Notes: a model not told the origin generated them from the sequence alone. DNA of 42,442 nucleotides from an uncultured Mediterranea sp. (GCA_939791845.1 CALNEX010000002.1:1-42442); one strand, 5' to 3'; numbered from the stretch's first letter, positions 1 through 8,901 are shown. Made by a program: numbers and translations.

Positions 1-55
1 AGGCGAGGATGACGCCCAGTTTGGTGCCGAAGTTGGCTCTTTTGTCTGTTGTCAT
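1..55 (-). CDS. N-terminus of a sodium-dependent transporter (SNF/NSS family), truncated by window edge
   Basis: Minus-strand reading from ATG at 55: MTTDKRANFGTKLGVILA, resembling the conserved NSS transporter N-terminus (KRxxFGSKLGVILASAG). Only 18 codons visible. Confidence 0.6.
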   Translation of the reverse strand, partial: MTTDKRANFGTKLGVILA

Positions 56-93
56 AGCCTTGTGGTTTTCTTGCAAATTGTTATTAAAAGTGA

Positions 94-111
94 TACATTT
101 GCGCAAATGTA
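94..111. promoter_or_regulatory. Perfect palindrome TACATTTGCGCAAATGTA containing a TAnnTTTG element on each strand
   Basis: Sequence read directly. TAnnTTTG is the Bacteroides sigma-ABfr -7 consensus; the element lies between divergent genes. Confidence 0.6.
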
Positions 112-152
112 GGAAATCTTCCGTACTTTTGGGGCGCAATTCGTAATTTTTT

Positions 153-545
153 ATGTGTATGCTGTACTTTATCAAGAAATACCCCCTCTCGTTGCTGGTG
201 ATACTGGCTGTGATTTACCTTTCTTTCTTCCGTCCGCCCAGCACGGAGTTGAGCACCATCCCTAATATAGACAAGGTGGTGCATGTGTGCATGTACTTCG
301 GCATGTCCGGCATGTTGTGGCTGGAGTTCCTGCGGGCGCACCGGCGGGACCATACGCCCTTGTGGCACGCCTGGGTGGGCGCGTTGCTCTGTCCCGTCTT
401 GTTCAGCGGGGTGGTGGAGCTGTTGCAGGCCTATTGCACCACCTACCGTGGCGGCGACTGGTGGGACTTTGCCGCCAACACGGCAGGGGCACTCTTGGCG
501 TCGGGGGTGGCGCAGGTGGTGCGCAAGAAGGCGTTTAATGAGTGA
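153..545 (+). CDS. VanZ-like family membrane protein
   Basis: 130 aa; hydrophobic helices, IPNIDKVVHVCMYFGMSGMLW and RGGDWWDFAANTAGALLA motifs typical of VanZ-like proteins. Confidence 0.75.
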   Translation: MCMLYFIKKYPLSLLVILAVIYLSFFRPPSTELSTIPNIDKVVHVCMYFGMSGMLWLEFLRAHRRDHTPLWHAWVGALLCPVLFSGVVELLQAYCTTYRGGDWWDFAANTAGALLASGVAQVVRKKAFNE

Positions 546-610
546 TTAGTGTTTGGTGTGATTCACCTTGCTTGTCACTTATCATTAACCACTAATCACT
601 AACCACTACG

Positions 611-1924
611 CTATTCAAGCGCTTCCGCCACCGTGTTCAGGTGCATCCCGTTGGAGCCTTTTATCAGGATGGTCTTGCCCGTGGGGCGGTGTGCGCGCAG
701 CTCGGCGATGAGGGCAGGGGCATCGGGATAAGTGGGATAGCGGTGGCGTGTGGCGGCGAATTGCGTGCCCACCAGCACCACGTCCTCGAATCCGCAGGCC
801 TCCAGGTGGTCCACTATCTCCTGGTGCAGGGCGGGGCTTTCGGCTCCCAGTTCGCGCATGTCTCCCAGTATCAGCATCTTGTGTCCGGCCTGCATCTTGT
901 GGAAATTGTCAATGGCGGCCCTCATGCTGGTGGGGTTGGCGTTGTAGGCATCCACGATGAGGGTGTTGTCTGCCGTGCGCACCAGTTGCGAGCGGTTGTT
1001 GTGGGGGGCGTATTCTTCCAGGGCCTGGTCAATCTGCTCGGCCGGGACATGGAAATAATGTCCCACGGTGATGGCGGCCAGTGCGTTGGGCAGGTTGTAT
1101 TCGCCGATGAGGCGTGTCTGCACGGAGTGTGCCTCCGTGTCCCCTTCCGCTTTCCATTGCAAGGCCAGGCAGGGCGAGTTGTCGGTCATCTGCCCGCTGA
1201 CGTACAGTCCTGCCTGCGTGCCGTAGCACACCTGCTTCAGGTCGTGCGCCATTTCTTTCAAGTACGGGTTGTCTTCGTGCACGAAGACCATCGCCCCGCC
1301 TTTCTCCCGCAGGAAGTCGAACAGTTCGCCTTTGGTGCGGATGACGCCCTCGAAGGAGCCGAAGCCCTCCAGGTGTGCCCGTCCCACGTTGGTGATGAGG
1401 CCGTAGTCCGGCTCGGCGATGTCCACCAGCTCGCGGATGTCGCCCGGATGGCTGGCGCCCATCTCAATGACGGCTAGTTGGTGCTCGGGGCGCAGGCCCA
1501 GCAGGGTGAGGGGCACGCCGATGTGGTTGTTCAGGTTGCCTTGCGTGTAGTGCAGGGCGTATTTCCGGGAGAGGACGGCGGCCATCAGTTCCTTGGTGGT
1601 GGTCTTTCCGTTGGTGCCGGTGATGCCTATGACGGGGATGCCCAATGCGCGGCGGTGGTGGCGTGCCAATCCTTGCAGGGCCTTCAGGCAGTCGTCCACC
1701 AGGAGGTAGCGCGCGTCGCCTTCGGGCAGGTACTTGGGATTGTCGATGACGGCGTAGGCACAGCCGTCCTTCAGGGCTTGGGCGGCAAAGGCGTTGCCGT
1801 CGAACGTCTCGCCCCGGAGGGCGAAGAACAGGGAACCCGCGGGGCAACGGCGGCTGTCGGTGGTGACGCCCGTGCTTTGCAGGAATATCCGGTAGAGGGT
1901 GGTGAGGTCTGTCATTGTAGTCAT
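611..1924 (-). CDS. murF: UDP-N-acetylmuramoyl-tripeptide--D-alanyl-D-alanine ligase
   Basis: Mur ligase P-loop GITGTNGKTTTKELMAAVL, TTDSRRCPAGSLFFAL N-terminus, DAYNANPTSM motif. The ORF track starts at a TTG at 1933; ATG at 1924 is preferred. Confidence 0.95.
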   Translation of the reverse strand: MTTMTDLTTLYRIFLQSTGVTTDSRRCPAGSLFFALRGETFDGNAFAAQALKDGCAYAVIDNPKYLPEGDARYLLVDDCLKALQGLARHHRRALGIPVIGITGTNGKTTTKELMAAVLSRKYALHYTQGNLNNHIGVPLTLLGLRPEHQLAVIEMGASHPGDIRELVDIAEPDYGLITNVGRAHLEGFGSFEGVIRTKGELFDFLREKGGAMVFVHEDNPYLKEMAHDLKQVCYGTQAGLYVSGQMTDNSPCLALQWKAEGDTEAHSVQTRLIGEYNLPNALAAITVGHYFHVPAEQIDQALEEYAPHNNRSQLVRTADNTLIVDAYNANPTSMRAAIDNFHKMQAGHKMLILGDMRELGAESPALHQEIVDHLEACGFEDVVLVGTQFAATRHRYPTYPDAPALIAELRAHRPTGKTILIKGSNGMHLNTVAEALE

Positions 1925-1941
1925 ATCAGTCAAGTGGTTTG

Positions 1942-2253
1942 TTACATAAAGACAGGTGAGAAATTCATCCGCAGCGCACGGGCAATGCGCAGGAAACTGG
2001 ACAATTGTATGTCAGTCTCCCCCTTTTCGATGCGGGCTATGTAGCTGCGGGCTGTCCCTGTCTTTTCGGCAAGTTCCTTTTGGGTCATTTTCAGTTCTTT
2101 GCGCCGATCACGCAGAATGTTTCCATAATAATAGGCTTGTGCTTTCTCATCGAATGCCTTGCGGCTTTCGGTGCCTTCTTCTCCGTATTTCTCGTTGAGC
2201 AATTCGTCTGCATTGTGCAGTTGCATCAGCTTGTTTTCGTCAAAGTGTATCAT
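1942..2253 (-). CDS. XRE-family helix-turn-helix antitoxin (HigA-like)
   Basis: 103 aa with HTH MTQKELAEKTGTARSYIARIEKGETDIQLSSFLRIARAL; overlaps the 3' end of the upstream toxin-like gene by 14 nt. Confidence 0.85.
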   Translation of the reverse strand: MIHFDENKLMQLHNADELLNEKYGEEGTESRKAFDEKAQAYYYGNILRDRRKELKMTQKELAEKTGTARSYIARIEKGETDIQLSSFLRIARALRMNFSPVFM

Positions 2254-2584
2254 TTGTATATCCTCCCAATATGTTTTCTGCTATTTCTATCTGCTTCTTG
2301 TAATCTTTGCCGGATTTCTTCAGGAATGCGTTCAAGACCAGTATTTTGGTGGCGAGAATGAGATTGTCGTGGTTGACGGCAAATAGTATGGTGCGGTATT
2401 CATTCGTGCCGACTGATACACGCATTTCATACAGCGTGCTGTTTTCCAAGTGCTTTACGAATTTGGTCGTGAGTACTTTTTCCGTGCGGATAATACTGAT
2501 GACATAGTCAAACTTGCGTTGCACTTTGTCTTGTTGTTTATGGTAGAATTCCCAAAATTCATTTGAAAAGTATAACTCCCGCAT
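2240..2584 (-). CDS. HigB/RelE-superfamily toxin (phage-derived Gp49-like)
   Basis: 114 aa from ATG at 2584; KHLENSTLYEMRVSVGTNEYRTILFAVNHDNLILATKILVLNAFLKKSGKDYKKQIEIAE is typical of Gp49-like/HigB toxins; paired with an HTH antitoxin. Confidence 0.85.
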   Translation of the reverse strand: MRELYFSNEFWEFYHKQQDKVQRKFDYVISIIRTEKVLTTKFVKHLENSTLYEMRVSVGTNEYRTILFAVNHDNLILATKILVLNAFLKKSGKDYKKQIEIAENILGGYTNDTL

Positions 2585-2609
2585 TGCTTGAAATCTTTTA
2601 ATGGTGTTG

Positions 2610-2617
2610 CAAAGGTA
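2610..2617 (-). promoter_or_regulatory. Predicted Bacteroides -7 element (TACCTTTG) for the toxin-antitoxin-murF direction
   Basis: Reverse complement of caaaggta, about 25 nt upstream of the toxin ATG. Confidence 0.55.
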
Positions 2618-2741
2618 ACTAATTGGATACATTCGAGCAAGAAAGAAGTGTTTTTTTTATGACAGATGTCCCTTTCCTCTTTATGGATTATAAGGGCATC
2701 CTTTTAGGGCTGATTTCCTCTTGTTTTATATGGCTTTGCTT

Positions 2742-2829
2742 GGCGGTATCTTCGCCCGCGCCCGGCGGTACGCCCAAGCGTGCTTGGCGGTACGCCCGCC
2801 CGTGCTTGGGCGTGCCTCCGCCTAAACGC
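2742..2829. repeat. Degenerate tandem array, 22-nt period, 4 units
   Basis: Units: 2742 GGCGGTATCTTCGCCCGCGCCC; 2764 GGCGGTACGCCCAAGCGTGCTT; 2786 GGCGGTACGCCCGCCCGTGCTT; 2808 GGGCGTGCCTCCGCCTAAACGC. Confidence 0.8.
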
Positions 2830-2925
2830 TGAAAATGAGGGGCATCGGCATGAAGAAATGCACATCGGATGCGGGCTTCCGATGAAAAAATCAAGCGCAC
2901 AGGCATAGGGTAGTGCTTTTTTCCT

Positions 2926-2933
2926 TACTTTTG
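2926..2933 (+). promoter_or_regulatory. Predicted -7 element TACTTTTG upstream of folP
   Basis: TAnnTTTG match 24 nt upstream of the folP ATG. Confidence 0.6.
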
Positions 2934-2956
2934 CAAGGACTAAGCGAAAACAGACT

Positions 2957-3814
2957 ATGCAGACAACCTATACAATCAATGTGAACGGCACGCTGATGGA
3001 CCTTTCCACACCCCGCGTGATGGGCATTGTCAACGTGACGCCCGATTCCTTCTTCGCGGGAAGCCGCACGCAGACGGAGGACGCCATCGCCCGCCGCGTG
3101 GAGCAACTCATGGCGGAGGGAGCCGATATCCTTGACATTGGCGGCTACTCGTCAAGACCGGGGGCGGCCGATGTATCGCCCGAAGAAGAATGTGAACGCC
3201 TGCGCCTCGGTCTGTCGGTCATCCGCCGGGTGTCTCCCGGGGCCGTGGTGTCCGTCGATACCTTCCGGGCGGACGTGGCGCGGATGTGCGTGGAGGAGTA
3301 TGGCGCGGCCATCATCAACGACATTTCGGGGGGCGAGCTGGACGCGGAGATGTTTCCCACCGTGGCCCGGCTGGGTGTTCCCTATGTCCTGATGCACATG
3401 CAGGGCACGCCGCAACACATGCAGGACGCTCCCCATTATGACGATGTGTTGCGTGATGTCTTCCTCTACTTTGCCCGCAAGGTGCAGCAGCTGCGCGACC
3501 TGGGGGCGAAGGACATCATCCTCGACCCCGGCTTCGGCTTCGGCAAGACGCTGGAGGACAATTACACCCTGCTGGCGCACCTGGACGAGTTTCCTTCCGT
3601 CTTCGGCCTGCCCGTATTGGTCGGCGTGTCGCGCAAGTCGATGATAACCAAGGTGCTGGGCATCACGCCTGCCGAAGCCCTGAACGGCACCAGCGTGCTG
3701 AACACCCTCTGCCTGACGAAAGGCACCTCCATCCTGCGCGTGCACGACGTGCGTCCTGCCGTGGAGGCCGTCCGGCTGGTGCAGGCGGCAGGCCGAAGCG
3801 TCACTAATCACTAA
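2957..3814 (+). CDS. folP: Dihydropteroate synthase
   Basis: MGIVNVTPDSFFAGSR, DIGGYSSRPGA, ILDPGFGFGKT and GVSRKSMI motifs. Confidence 0.96.
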   Translation: MQTTYTINVNGTLMDLSTPRVMGIVNVTPDSFFAGSRTQTEDAIARRVEQLMAEGADILDIGGYSSRPGAADVSPEEECERLRLGLSVIRRVSPGAVVSVDTFRADVARMCVEEYGAAIINDISGGELDAEMFPTVARLGVPYVLMHMQGTPQHMQDAPHYDDVLRDVFLYFARKVQQLRDLGAKDIILDPGFGFGKTLEDNYTLLAHLDEFPSVFGLPVLVGVSRKSMITKVLGITPAEALNGTSVLNTLCLTKGTSILRVHDVRPAVEAVRLVQAAGRSVTNH

Positions 3815-3848
3815 CCCCTAATCACTAATCACTAACCCCTAATCACTA
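3803..3848. repeat. Simple direct repeat of CACTAATCACTAACCCCTAAT
   Basis: cactaatcactaacccctaatcactaatcactaacccctaatcact spans the folP stop codon and the spacer to the next gene. Confidence 0.7.
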
Positions 3849-3853
3849 CTCCC

Positions 3854-4615
3854 GTGTTTTTCGCATTTGGCATAAAAGACCTCATAGACATCCTGCTGGT
3901 GGCCCTGCTGCTGTACTACACGTACAAGCTGATGAAGGCCTCCGGCTCCCTCAACGTGTTCATCGGCATCCTGGTGTTCATCCTCCTTTGGCTGGTGGTG
4001 TCGCAGGTGCTGGAGATGAAACTGCTGGGCTCCATCTTCGACAAGCTGGTCAGCGTGGGCGTGCTGGCCCTCATCATCCTTTTTCAGGAGGAGATCCGCC
4101 GCTTCCTGCTGACGTTGGGCTCGCACCGGCACATCAAGAAGTTCGTCAACTTCTTCACGGGCAACAAACAGGCCGACGTCACCCACGAGGACATCATGCC
4201 CATCGTGATGGCCTGCGTCAGCATGGGCCGCCAGAAGGTGGGCGCGCTGATAGTCATCGAGCACGACATGCCCCTGGACGACGTGGTGCGCACGGGCGAT
4301 GTCATAGACGCCAACATCAACCAGCGGCTCATTGAGAACATCTTCTTCAAGAACAGCCCCCTGCATGATGGGGCGATGGTCATCAGCAAGAAGCGCATCA
4401 AGGCCGCGGGCTGCATCCTGCCCGTGTCCCACAACCTGGACATCCCCAAGGAATTGGGCTTGCGCCACCGTGCCGCGCTGGGCATCTCGCAGGTGTCCGA
4501 TGCCCACGCCATCATCGTCTCCGAGGAGACGGGCGGCATCTCCGTGGCCTACAAGGGGCAGTTCCACCTCCGGCTGAATGCCGAGGGGCTGGAGAGTCTG
4601 CTGACGAAACAATAG
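3854..4615 (+). CDS. cdaA: Diadenylate cyclase (c-di-AMP synthase, CdaA/DacA type), GTG start
   Basis: N-terminal TM segments then DisA_N domain; SPLHDGAMVIS, LGLRHRAALGISQVSDAHAIIVSEETGGISVA motifs. Confidence 0.95.
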   Translation: MFFAFGIKDLIDILLVALLLYYTYKLMKASGSLNVFIGILVFILLWLVVSQVLEMKLLGSIFDKLVSVGVLALIILFQEEIRRFLLTLGSHRHIKKFVNFFTGNKQADVTHEDIMPIVMACVSMGRQKVGALIVIEHDMPLDDVVRTGDVIDANINQRLIENIFFKNSPLHDGAMVISKKRIKAAGCILPVSHNLDIPKELGLRHRAALGISQVSDAHAIIVSEETGGISVAYKGQFHLRLNAEGLESLLTKQ

Positions 4616-4636
4616 TTACCTAAAATATAGAATCAC

Positions 4637-6172
4637 ATGAATAGAAGAAATTTTCTGCGGACGGGAAGCCTGGCAGCCCTGGGGGCATTGGCCGTACCGT
4701 CTTTGGCCATGCCTGCCTCGGTGCGCCGCGCCTTGGGTGAGTCGGATGGCTCGTCGCCCGTGGCCGCCGCGATGGTCCATTTCGGCGTGACCGAAAGCGA
4801 CCTGAAGAAGGTGATGGCCGCCGCCTTGGAGAAAGGAGGCGATTATGCCGACTTGTACTTTGAACATACCTTCAACAACAGCGTGAGCCTGCTGGACGGC
4901 AAGGTGAGCAATTGCGGCTCGAACATCGACTTCGGCATGGGCGTGCGCGTTGTGGCGGGCGACCAGACGGGCTATGCCTATGTGGAGGGCGTCACCCTGG
5001 ACGAGATGCTCCGTGCCGCCCGCACCGCCGCCCGCATTGCCACGTCCGGACAGTCTCACAAGCCCGTCGGCCTGACGGAGAAGGCCCTTCCCAAAAGCCG
5101 CTATGCCGTGACCCAGTCTTGGGAGGACGTCAGTGTCAAGGCCAAAATCCCCTATCTGGAGAAGCTGAACGAGCGCATCTTTGCCCTCGACCCCCGCGTG
5201 CGCAAGGTGCAGGCGGCGTTGAGCGACAGTACGTCCCACGTCCTCTTCTGCAATTCGCTGGGCGTGTCCTACTATGATTATCGTCCGATGGTGTCCTTCG
5301 CCGCTGTCTGCATCATGGAGGAGAACGGCCGGATGGAGAACAATTATGCTTCGCGCTCCTATCGCCAGGGCTTTGAGTTCCTGACCGATGATGTTGTGGA
5401 GACCTTGGCCCGCGAGGCGGTGGACCGCACGTCCATCCTCTTCAAGGCCGTCAAGCCCAAGGGCGGCGAGATGCCCGTCGTGATGGGGGCAGGCGGCTCG
5501 GGCATCCTGCTGCACGAAGCCATCGGCCACGCTTTCGAGGCTGACTTCAACCGCAAGCGCACCTCCATCTTCTGTGACCTGCTGGGCAAGAAGGTCTGTG
5601 ATGCGCACATCAACGTGGTGGACGACGGCACCATCCCCTTCAACCGCGGCTCGGTGAACTTCGATGACGAGGGGGTGGAAGGGCAGAAAACCTACATCGT
5701 CCGCGAGGGCATCCTCACCAGCTACCTGCACGACCGCATCAGTGCCCGCCACTACGGCGTGGAGCCTACGGGCAACGGCCGCCGCGACACCTTCCGCAAT
5801 GTCCCCATCCCCCGTATGCGCGCCACCTACATGGAGGCTGGCAATGTGAAAGAGGCCGACATCATCGCCTCCGTCAAGCAAGGCATCTTTGTGGACACCT
5901 TCACCAACGGGCAGGTGCAGATTGGCGCGGGCGACTTCACCTTCTTCGTCAAGTCCGGCTACCTCATCGAGGACGGACGCCTGACGCAGCCCATCAAGGA
6001 CATCAACATCATCGGCAACGGTCCCAAGGCTTTGGCGGACATCACGATGGTGGCCTCCAACCCCAAGATTGACAACGGCACCTGGACCTGTGGCAAGGAC
6101 GGGCAGTCCTGCCCCGTGACGTGCGGAATGCCTTCGGCCTTGGTCAGCAAACTGACGGTGGGCGGTGAATGA
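4637..6172 (+). CDS. tldD: TldD family metalloprotease subunit
   Basis: HEAIGHAFEAD (HExxxH) and GDFTFFVKSGYLIEDGRLTQPIKDINIIGNG; Tat-like N-terminus MNRRNFLRTGSLAALGALAVPSLA. Confidence 0.92.
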   Translation: MNRRNFLRTGSLAALGALAVPSLAMPASVRRALGESDGSSPVAAAMVHFGVTESDLKKVMAAALEKGGDYADLYFEHTFNNSVSLLDGKVSNCGSNIDFGMGVRVVAGDQTGYAYVEGVTLDEMLRAARTAARIATSGQSHKPVGLTEKALPKSRYAVTQSWEDVSVKAKIPYLEKLNERIFALDPRVRKVQAALSDSTSHVLFCNSLGVSYYDYRPMVSFAAVCIMEENGRMENNYASRSYRQGFEFLTDDVVETLAREAVDRTSILFKAVKPKGGEMPVVMGAGGSGILLHEAIGHAFEADFNRKRTSIFCDLLGKKVCDAHINVVDDGTIPFNRGSVNFDDEGVEGQKTYIVREGILTSYLHDRISARHYGVEPTGNGRRDTFRNVPIPRMRATYMEAGNVKEADIIASVKQGIFVDTFTNGQVQIGAGDFTFFVKSGYLIEDGRLTQPIKDINIIGNGPKALADITMVASNPKIDNGTWTCGKDGQSCPVTCGMPSALVSKLTVGGE

Positions 6173-6199
6173 GTATAAATTGATAAACCGAAGAATCTT

Positions 6200-7519
6200 A
6201 TGATAAGCAAAGACAATAAATCACTGGCCCAGTGGGCAATGGACTTCGCCCTGAAGAACGGCGCGCAGGCTGCCAAACTGGTGCTCTACAACAACTCCAG
6301 CTCGTCCTTCGAGCTGCGCAACGCCAAGATGGACCGCCTGCAGCAGTCCACCGAGAACGGCCTTGGCATCAACCTCTATGTGGACGGGCGCTACGGCTCC
6401 TTCTCCACGAACCGGCTGGACAAGAAAGAATTGGAGAAGCTCATCCTGGGCGGCATTGAATCCACCCGCTACCTGGCCCCTGACGAGGCCCGCGCCTTGC
6501 CCGACCCCTCACGCTACTACAAAGGCGGGCTGCCCGACCTGCAACTGTTCGACAAGACCCTTTACGACATCCATCCCGACACGAAGGTGGACCTGGCTCG
6601 TGCCGCCGCCGAGGAGGCAATGGGAAAGGACGAGCGCATCATCTCCGTGGATTCCTCCTACAGCGATGGTGAAAGTTCGTCCTACCGGCTCATCAGCAAC
6701 GGCTTCGAGGGTGAGTCCTCCAGCACTTGGTTCTCCCTTTCCGCTTCTGTTTCTGTCAAAGGCGAGGGCGAGGCACGTCCTTCAGACGGGTGGAGCGACA
6801 CGGCCCTCTTCCATGACAAACTGAAGACCACGGGCATCGGCACGCGCGCCCTGCAACGCGTCTTGCGCAAGTTGGGGCAAAGGAAGGCGGCCAGCGGACA
6901 ATATACGCTGGTGGTGGACACGCTGGTGGCGGGCACGTTGTTCTCGCCGATGCTCGGTGCCATCTATGGCTCGGCCTTGCAGCAGCGCAACTCCTTCCTG
7001 CTGGACAAGCTGGGCACAAAGGTGGCTTCCGGCCTCTTCACCCTGCGTGACGAACCGCACGTCATCGGTGCCAACGGCTCCCGCTACTTCGATGCGGAGG
7101 GCGTGGCCACCACGTCGCGGGCCGTCTTCGACCAAGGCGTGCTGAAGACCTATTATATAGACACGTACAATGCCCGCAAGATGGGCGTGGAGCCTACCAT
7201 CAGTTCGCCTTCGCGCCTAGTATTGACACCCGGCACGAAAGACCTGGACGGCTTGGTGGCCGATGTGCGGAAGGGCATCCTTGTCACGGGCTTCAACGGA
7301 GGCAACAGCAACAGCAGCACGGGCGACTTCTCCTACGGCATCGAGGGTTTCCTCATCGAAGACGGCAAGCTGGTGCAGCCTGTCAATGAGATGAACGTCA
7401 CGGGCAACATGCTGACGCTGTGGCAGTCGCTCGTGGCCGTGGGCAACGACCCGCAGCCCATCCGCTCGTGGCAGATTCCGTCGCTGGTCTTCGAGGGCGT
7501 CAGCTTCAGCGGCTTATAA
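6200..7519 (+). CDS. tldE: TldE/PmbA family protein
   Basis: GDFSYGIEGFLIEDGKLVQPVNEMNVTGNM motif; directly follows the TldD gene. Confidence 0.9.
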   Translation: MISKDNKSLAQWAMDFALKNGAQAAKLVLYNNSSSSFELRNAKMDRLQQSTENGLGINLYVDGRYGSFSTNRLDKKELEKLILGGIESTRYLAPDEARALPDPSRYYKGGLPDLQLFDKTLYDIHPDTKVDLARAAAEEAMGKDERIISVDSSYSDGESSSYRLISNGFEGESSSTWFSLSASVSVKGEGEARPSDGWSDTALFHDKLKTTGIGTRALQRVLRKLGQRKAASGQYTLVVDTLVAGTLFSPMLGAIYGSALQQRNSFLLDKLGTKVASGLFTLRDEPHVIGANGSRYFDAEGVATTSRAVFDQGVLKTYYIDTYNARKMGVEPTISSPSRLVLTPGTKDLDGLVADVRKGILVTGFNGGNSNSSTGDFSYGIEGFLIEDGKLVQPVNEMNVTGNMLTLWQSLVAVGNDPQPIRSWQIPSLVFEGVSFSGL

Positions 7520-8209
7520 CAAGCCCAGCCACCGCAACAGGGTAGGCGTCAGCAGCGCTGTGAAAATGCCGTTCAGCGTCAGCCCCAGGCTGGCGAAGGC
7601 GCCATACTTGCTGCTGACGTCCATCGCGGTGGAGGTGCCGACGGCGTGGGCCGCCGTTCCCATGGAGAGTCCCTGGGCCATCGGGCTGCCAACGTGGGTC
7701 AGCTTCAGGGCCTTGAACCCCAGGATGCCGCCCAAGAGGCCTACGCAGACCACGACCGCCGCCGTCAGCGACGGGATGCCGCCCAGCGACTGGGTCACTT
7801 CCATCGCGATGGGGGTCGTCACCGACTTGGGGGCCAGCGAGTAGATGATTTCCTCCGAGGCACCCATCCACTTGGCTATGAGCACCACGGATACGACGCC
7901 CACCACACAGCCCGCCAGTTGGCTGAGCAGGATGGGCAACAGTTGCTTCTTGATGGTTTCCAACTGGAGGTAGAGGGGCACGCCCAAAGCCACGACGGCG
8001 GGCTTCAGCCAAAACTCAATGAGGTGGCCGCCCTCGCTATACGTTTCATAACTGATGCCGGCCATCTTCAGGAAGATGATGAGCACGGCAATGGACAGCA
8101 GGATGGGGTTGAGCAACATCAGCCCCGTCTTTTTTTGCAGCAGCTTGGCCAGGAAGAACACGATGAAGGTGACGGCCAGCAGGAAAAATTCGTTCTCTAA
8201 GAAAGACAT
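7514..8209 (-). CDS. lrgB: LrgB family protein (CidB/LrgB)
   Basis: 231 aa; LAPKSVTTPIAMEVTQSLGGIPSLTAAVVVCVGLLGGILG and GTAAHAVGTSTAM motifs. Confidence 0.92.
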   Translation of the reverse strand: MSFLENEFFLLAVTFIVFFLAKLLQKKTGLMLLNPILLSIAVLIIFLKMAGISYETYSEGGHLIEFWLKPAVVALGVPLYLQLETIKKQLLPILLSQLAGCVVGVVSVVLIAKWMGASEEIIYSLAPKSVTTPIAMEVTQSLGGIPSLTAAVVVCVGLLGGILGFKALKLTHVGSPMAQGLSMGTAAHAVGTSTAMDVSSKYGAFASLGLTLNGIFTALLTPTLLRWLGLL

Positions 8210-8228
8210 AAGACAGGATGGTTAGCGG

Positions 8229-8576
8229 TTAGTGATGGGTGTTTATTTTCCGTGCCAGCTGGTGCACCCAGCCCGTCACGACCAGCACCAGCAGCGTGCT
8301 GGCCACGGTGGCTGTCACGATGGGCCAGAATTCGGCCCGGATGATGTCGAAGTAGAGCATCAACGCCACGCCGGGCGGCACGAAGAAGAATCCGAGGTTG
8401 GCAACGAGGAAGTCGGACATTCCCTGCACCCATTGCAGCTTGATCCAACCCAACTTGAGGAAGAGAGTGAGCAACAGCATCCCGATGATGCTGGACGGTA
8501 GTTTGACACCCGTCAGCCAGACGACCAGCTCGCCCAACGCGAGGCATCCGAAGAGGATGGCACATTGACGAATCAT
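8229..8576 (-). CDS. lrgA: CidA/LrgA family protein
   Basis: 115 aa; PSSIIGMLLLTLFL and FFFVPPGVALM; immediately upstream of lrgB. Confidence 0.9.
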   Translation of the reverse strand: MIRQCAILFGCLALGELVVWLTGVKLPSSIIGMLLLTLFLKLGWIKLQWVQGMSDFLVANLGFFFVPPGVALMLYFDIIRAEFWPIVTATVASTLLVLVVTGWVHQLARKINTHH

Positions 8577-8631
8577 AATCTCTTAGGTTTCAATCGTTAC
8601 TAAAAAAACAGCTAATCTCTGAAAACGGGCG

Positions 8632-8639
8632 CAAAGGTA
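8632..8639 (-). promoter_or_regulatory. Predicted -7 element TACCTTTG for lrgA/lrgB
   Basis: Reverse complement of caaaggta upstream of the lrgA start. Confidence 0.5.
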
Positions 8640-8824
8640 CGCATTCTTTCCGTTGCTTGGTGCGTTTCAAAGCGGTTTTTTCGGGGTTTTGCTTCGTGCT
8701 GCCGTTGGATACGGGCGTTTTTTTAATCCCGAATTTGGCTGTTTTAGTACCCGTATTCTACCAAATAGACGTGTAAAAACGAAAAAAAGCGGAGTGGCGT
8801 GTGCGTAGTTTGAAAATAATTCTC

Positions 8825-8832
8825 TACATTTG
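8825..8832 (+). promoter_or_regulatory. Predicted -7 element TACATTTG for the 8902-11959 gene set
   Basis: TAnnTTTG match about 70 nt upstream of the first gene. Confidence 0.5.
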
Positions 8833-8901
8833 TCCTCACATAGAGTAACGAGTATTTGGTTGCTCGTATGCGAATAATTAACCTTTAAAATGTAGACGAT
8901 T

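Noticed and set aside
2623-2832. Small ORF over the 2742-2829 region
   Set aside because: Its C-terminal half is created by the 22-nt repeat array; no supporting motif.
4616-5881. 421-aa minus-strand ORF opposite tldD
   Set aside because: Antisense to a confidently identified gene; biased composition, no recognisable motif.
8650-8820. T-tract-rich region with ATACGGG/CCCGTAT inverted pair before the 8902 gene
   Set aside because: Arms are only 7 nt and 34 nt apart, with no clear period; not distinguishable from chance by eye.
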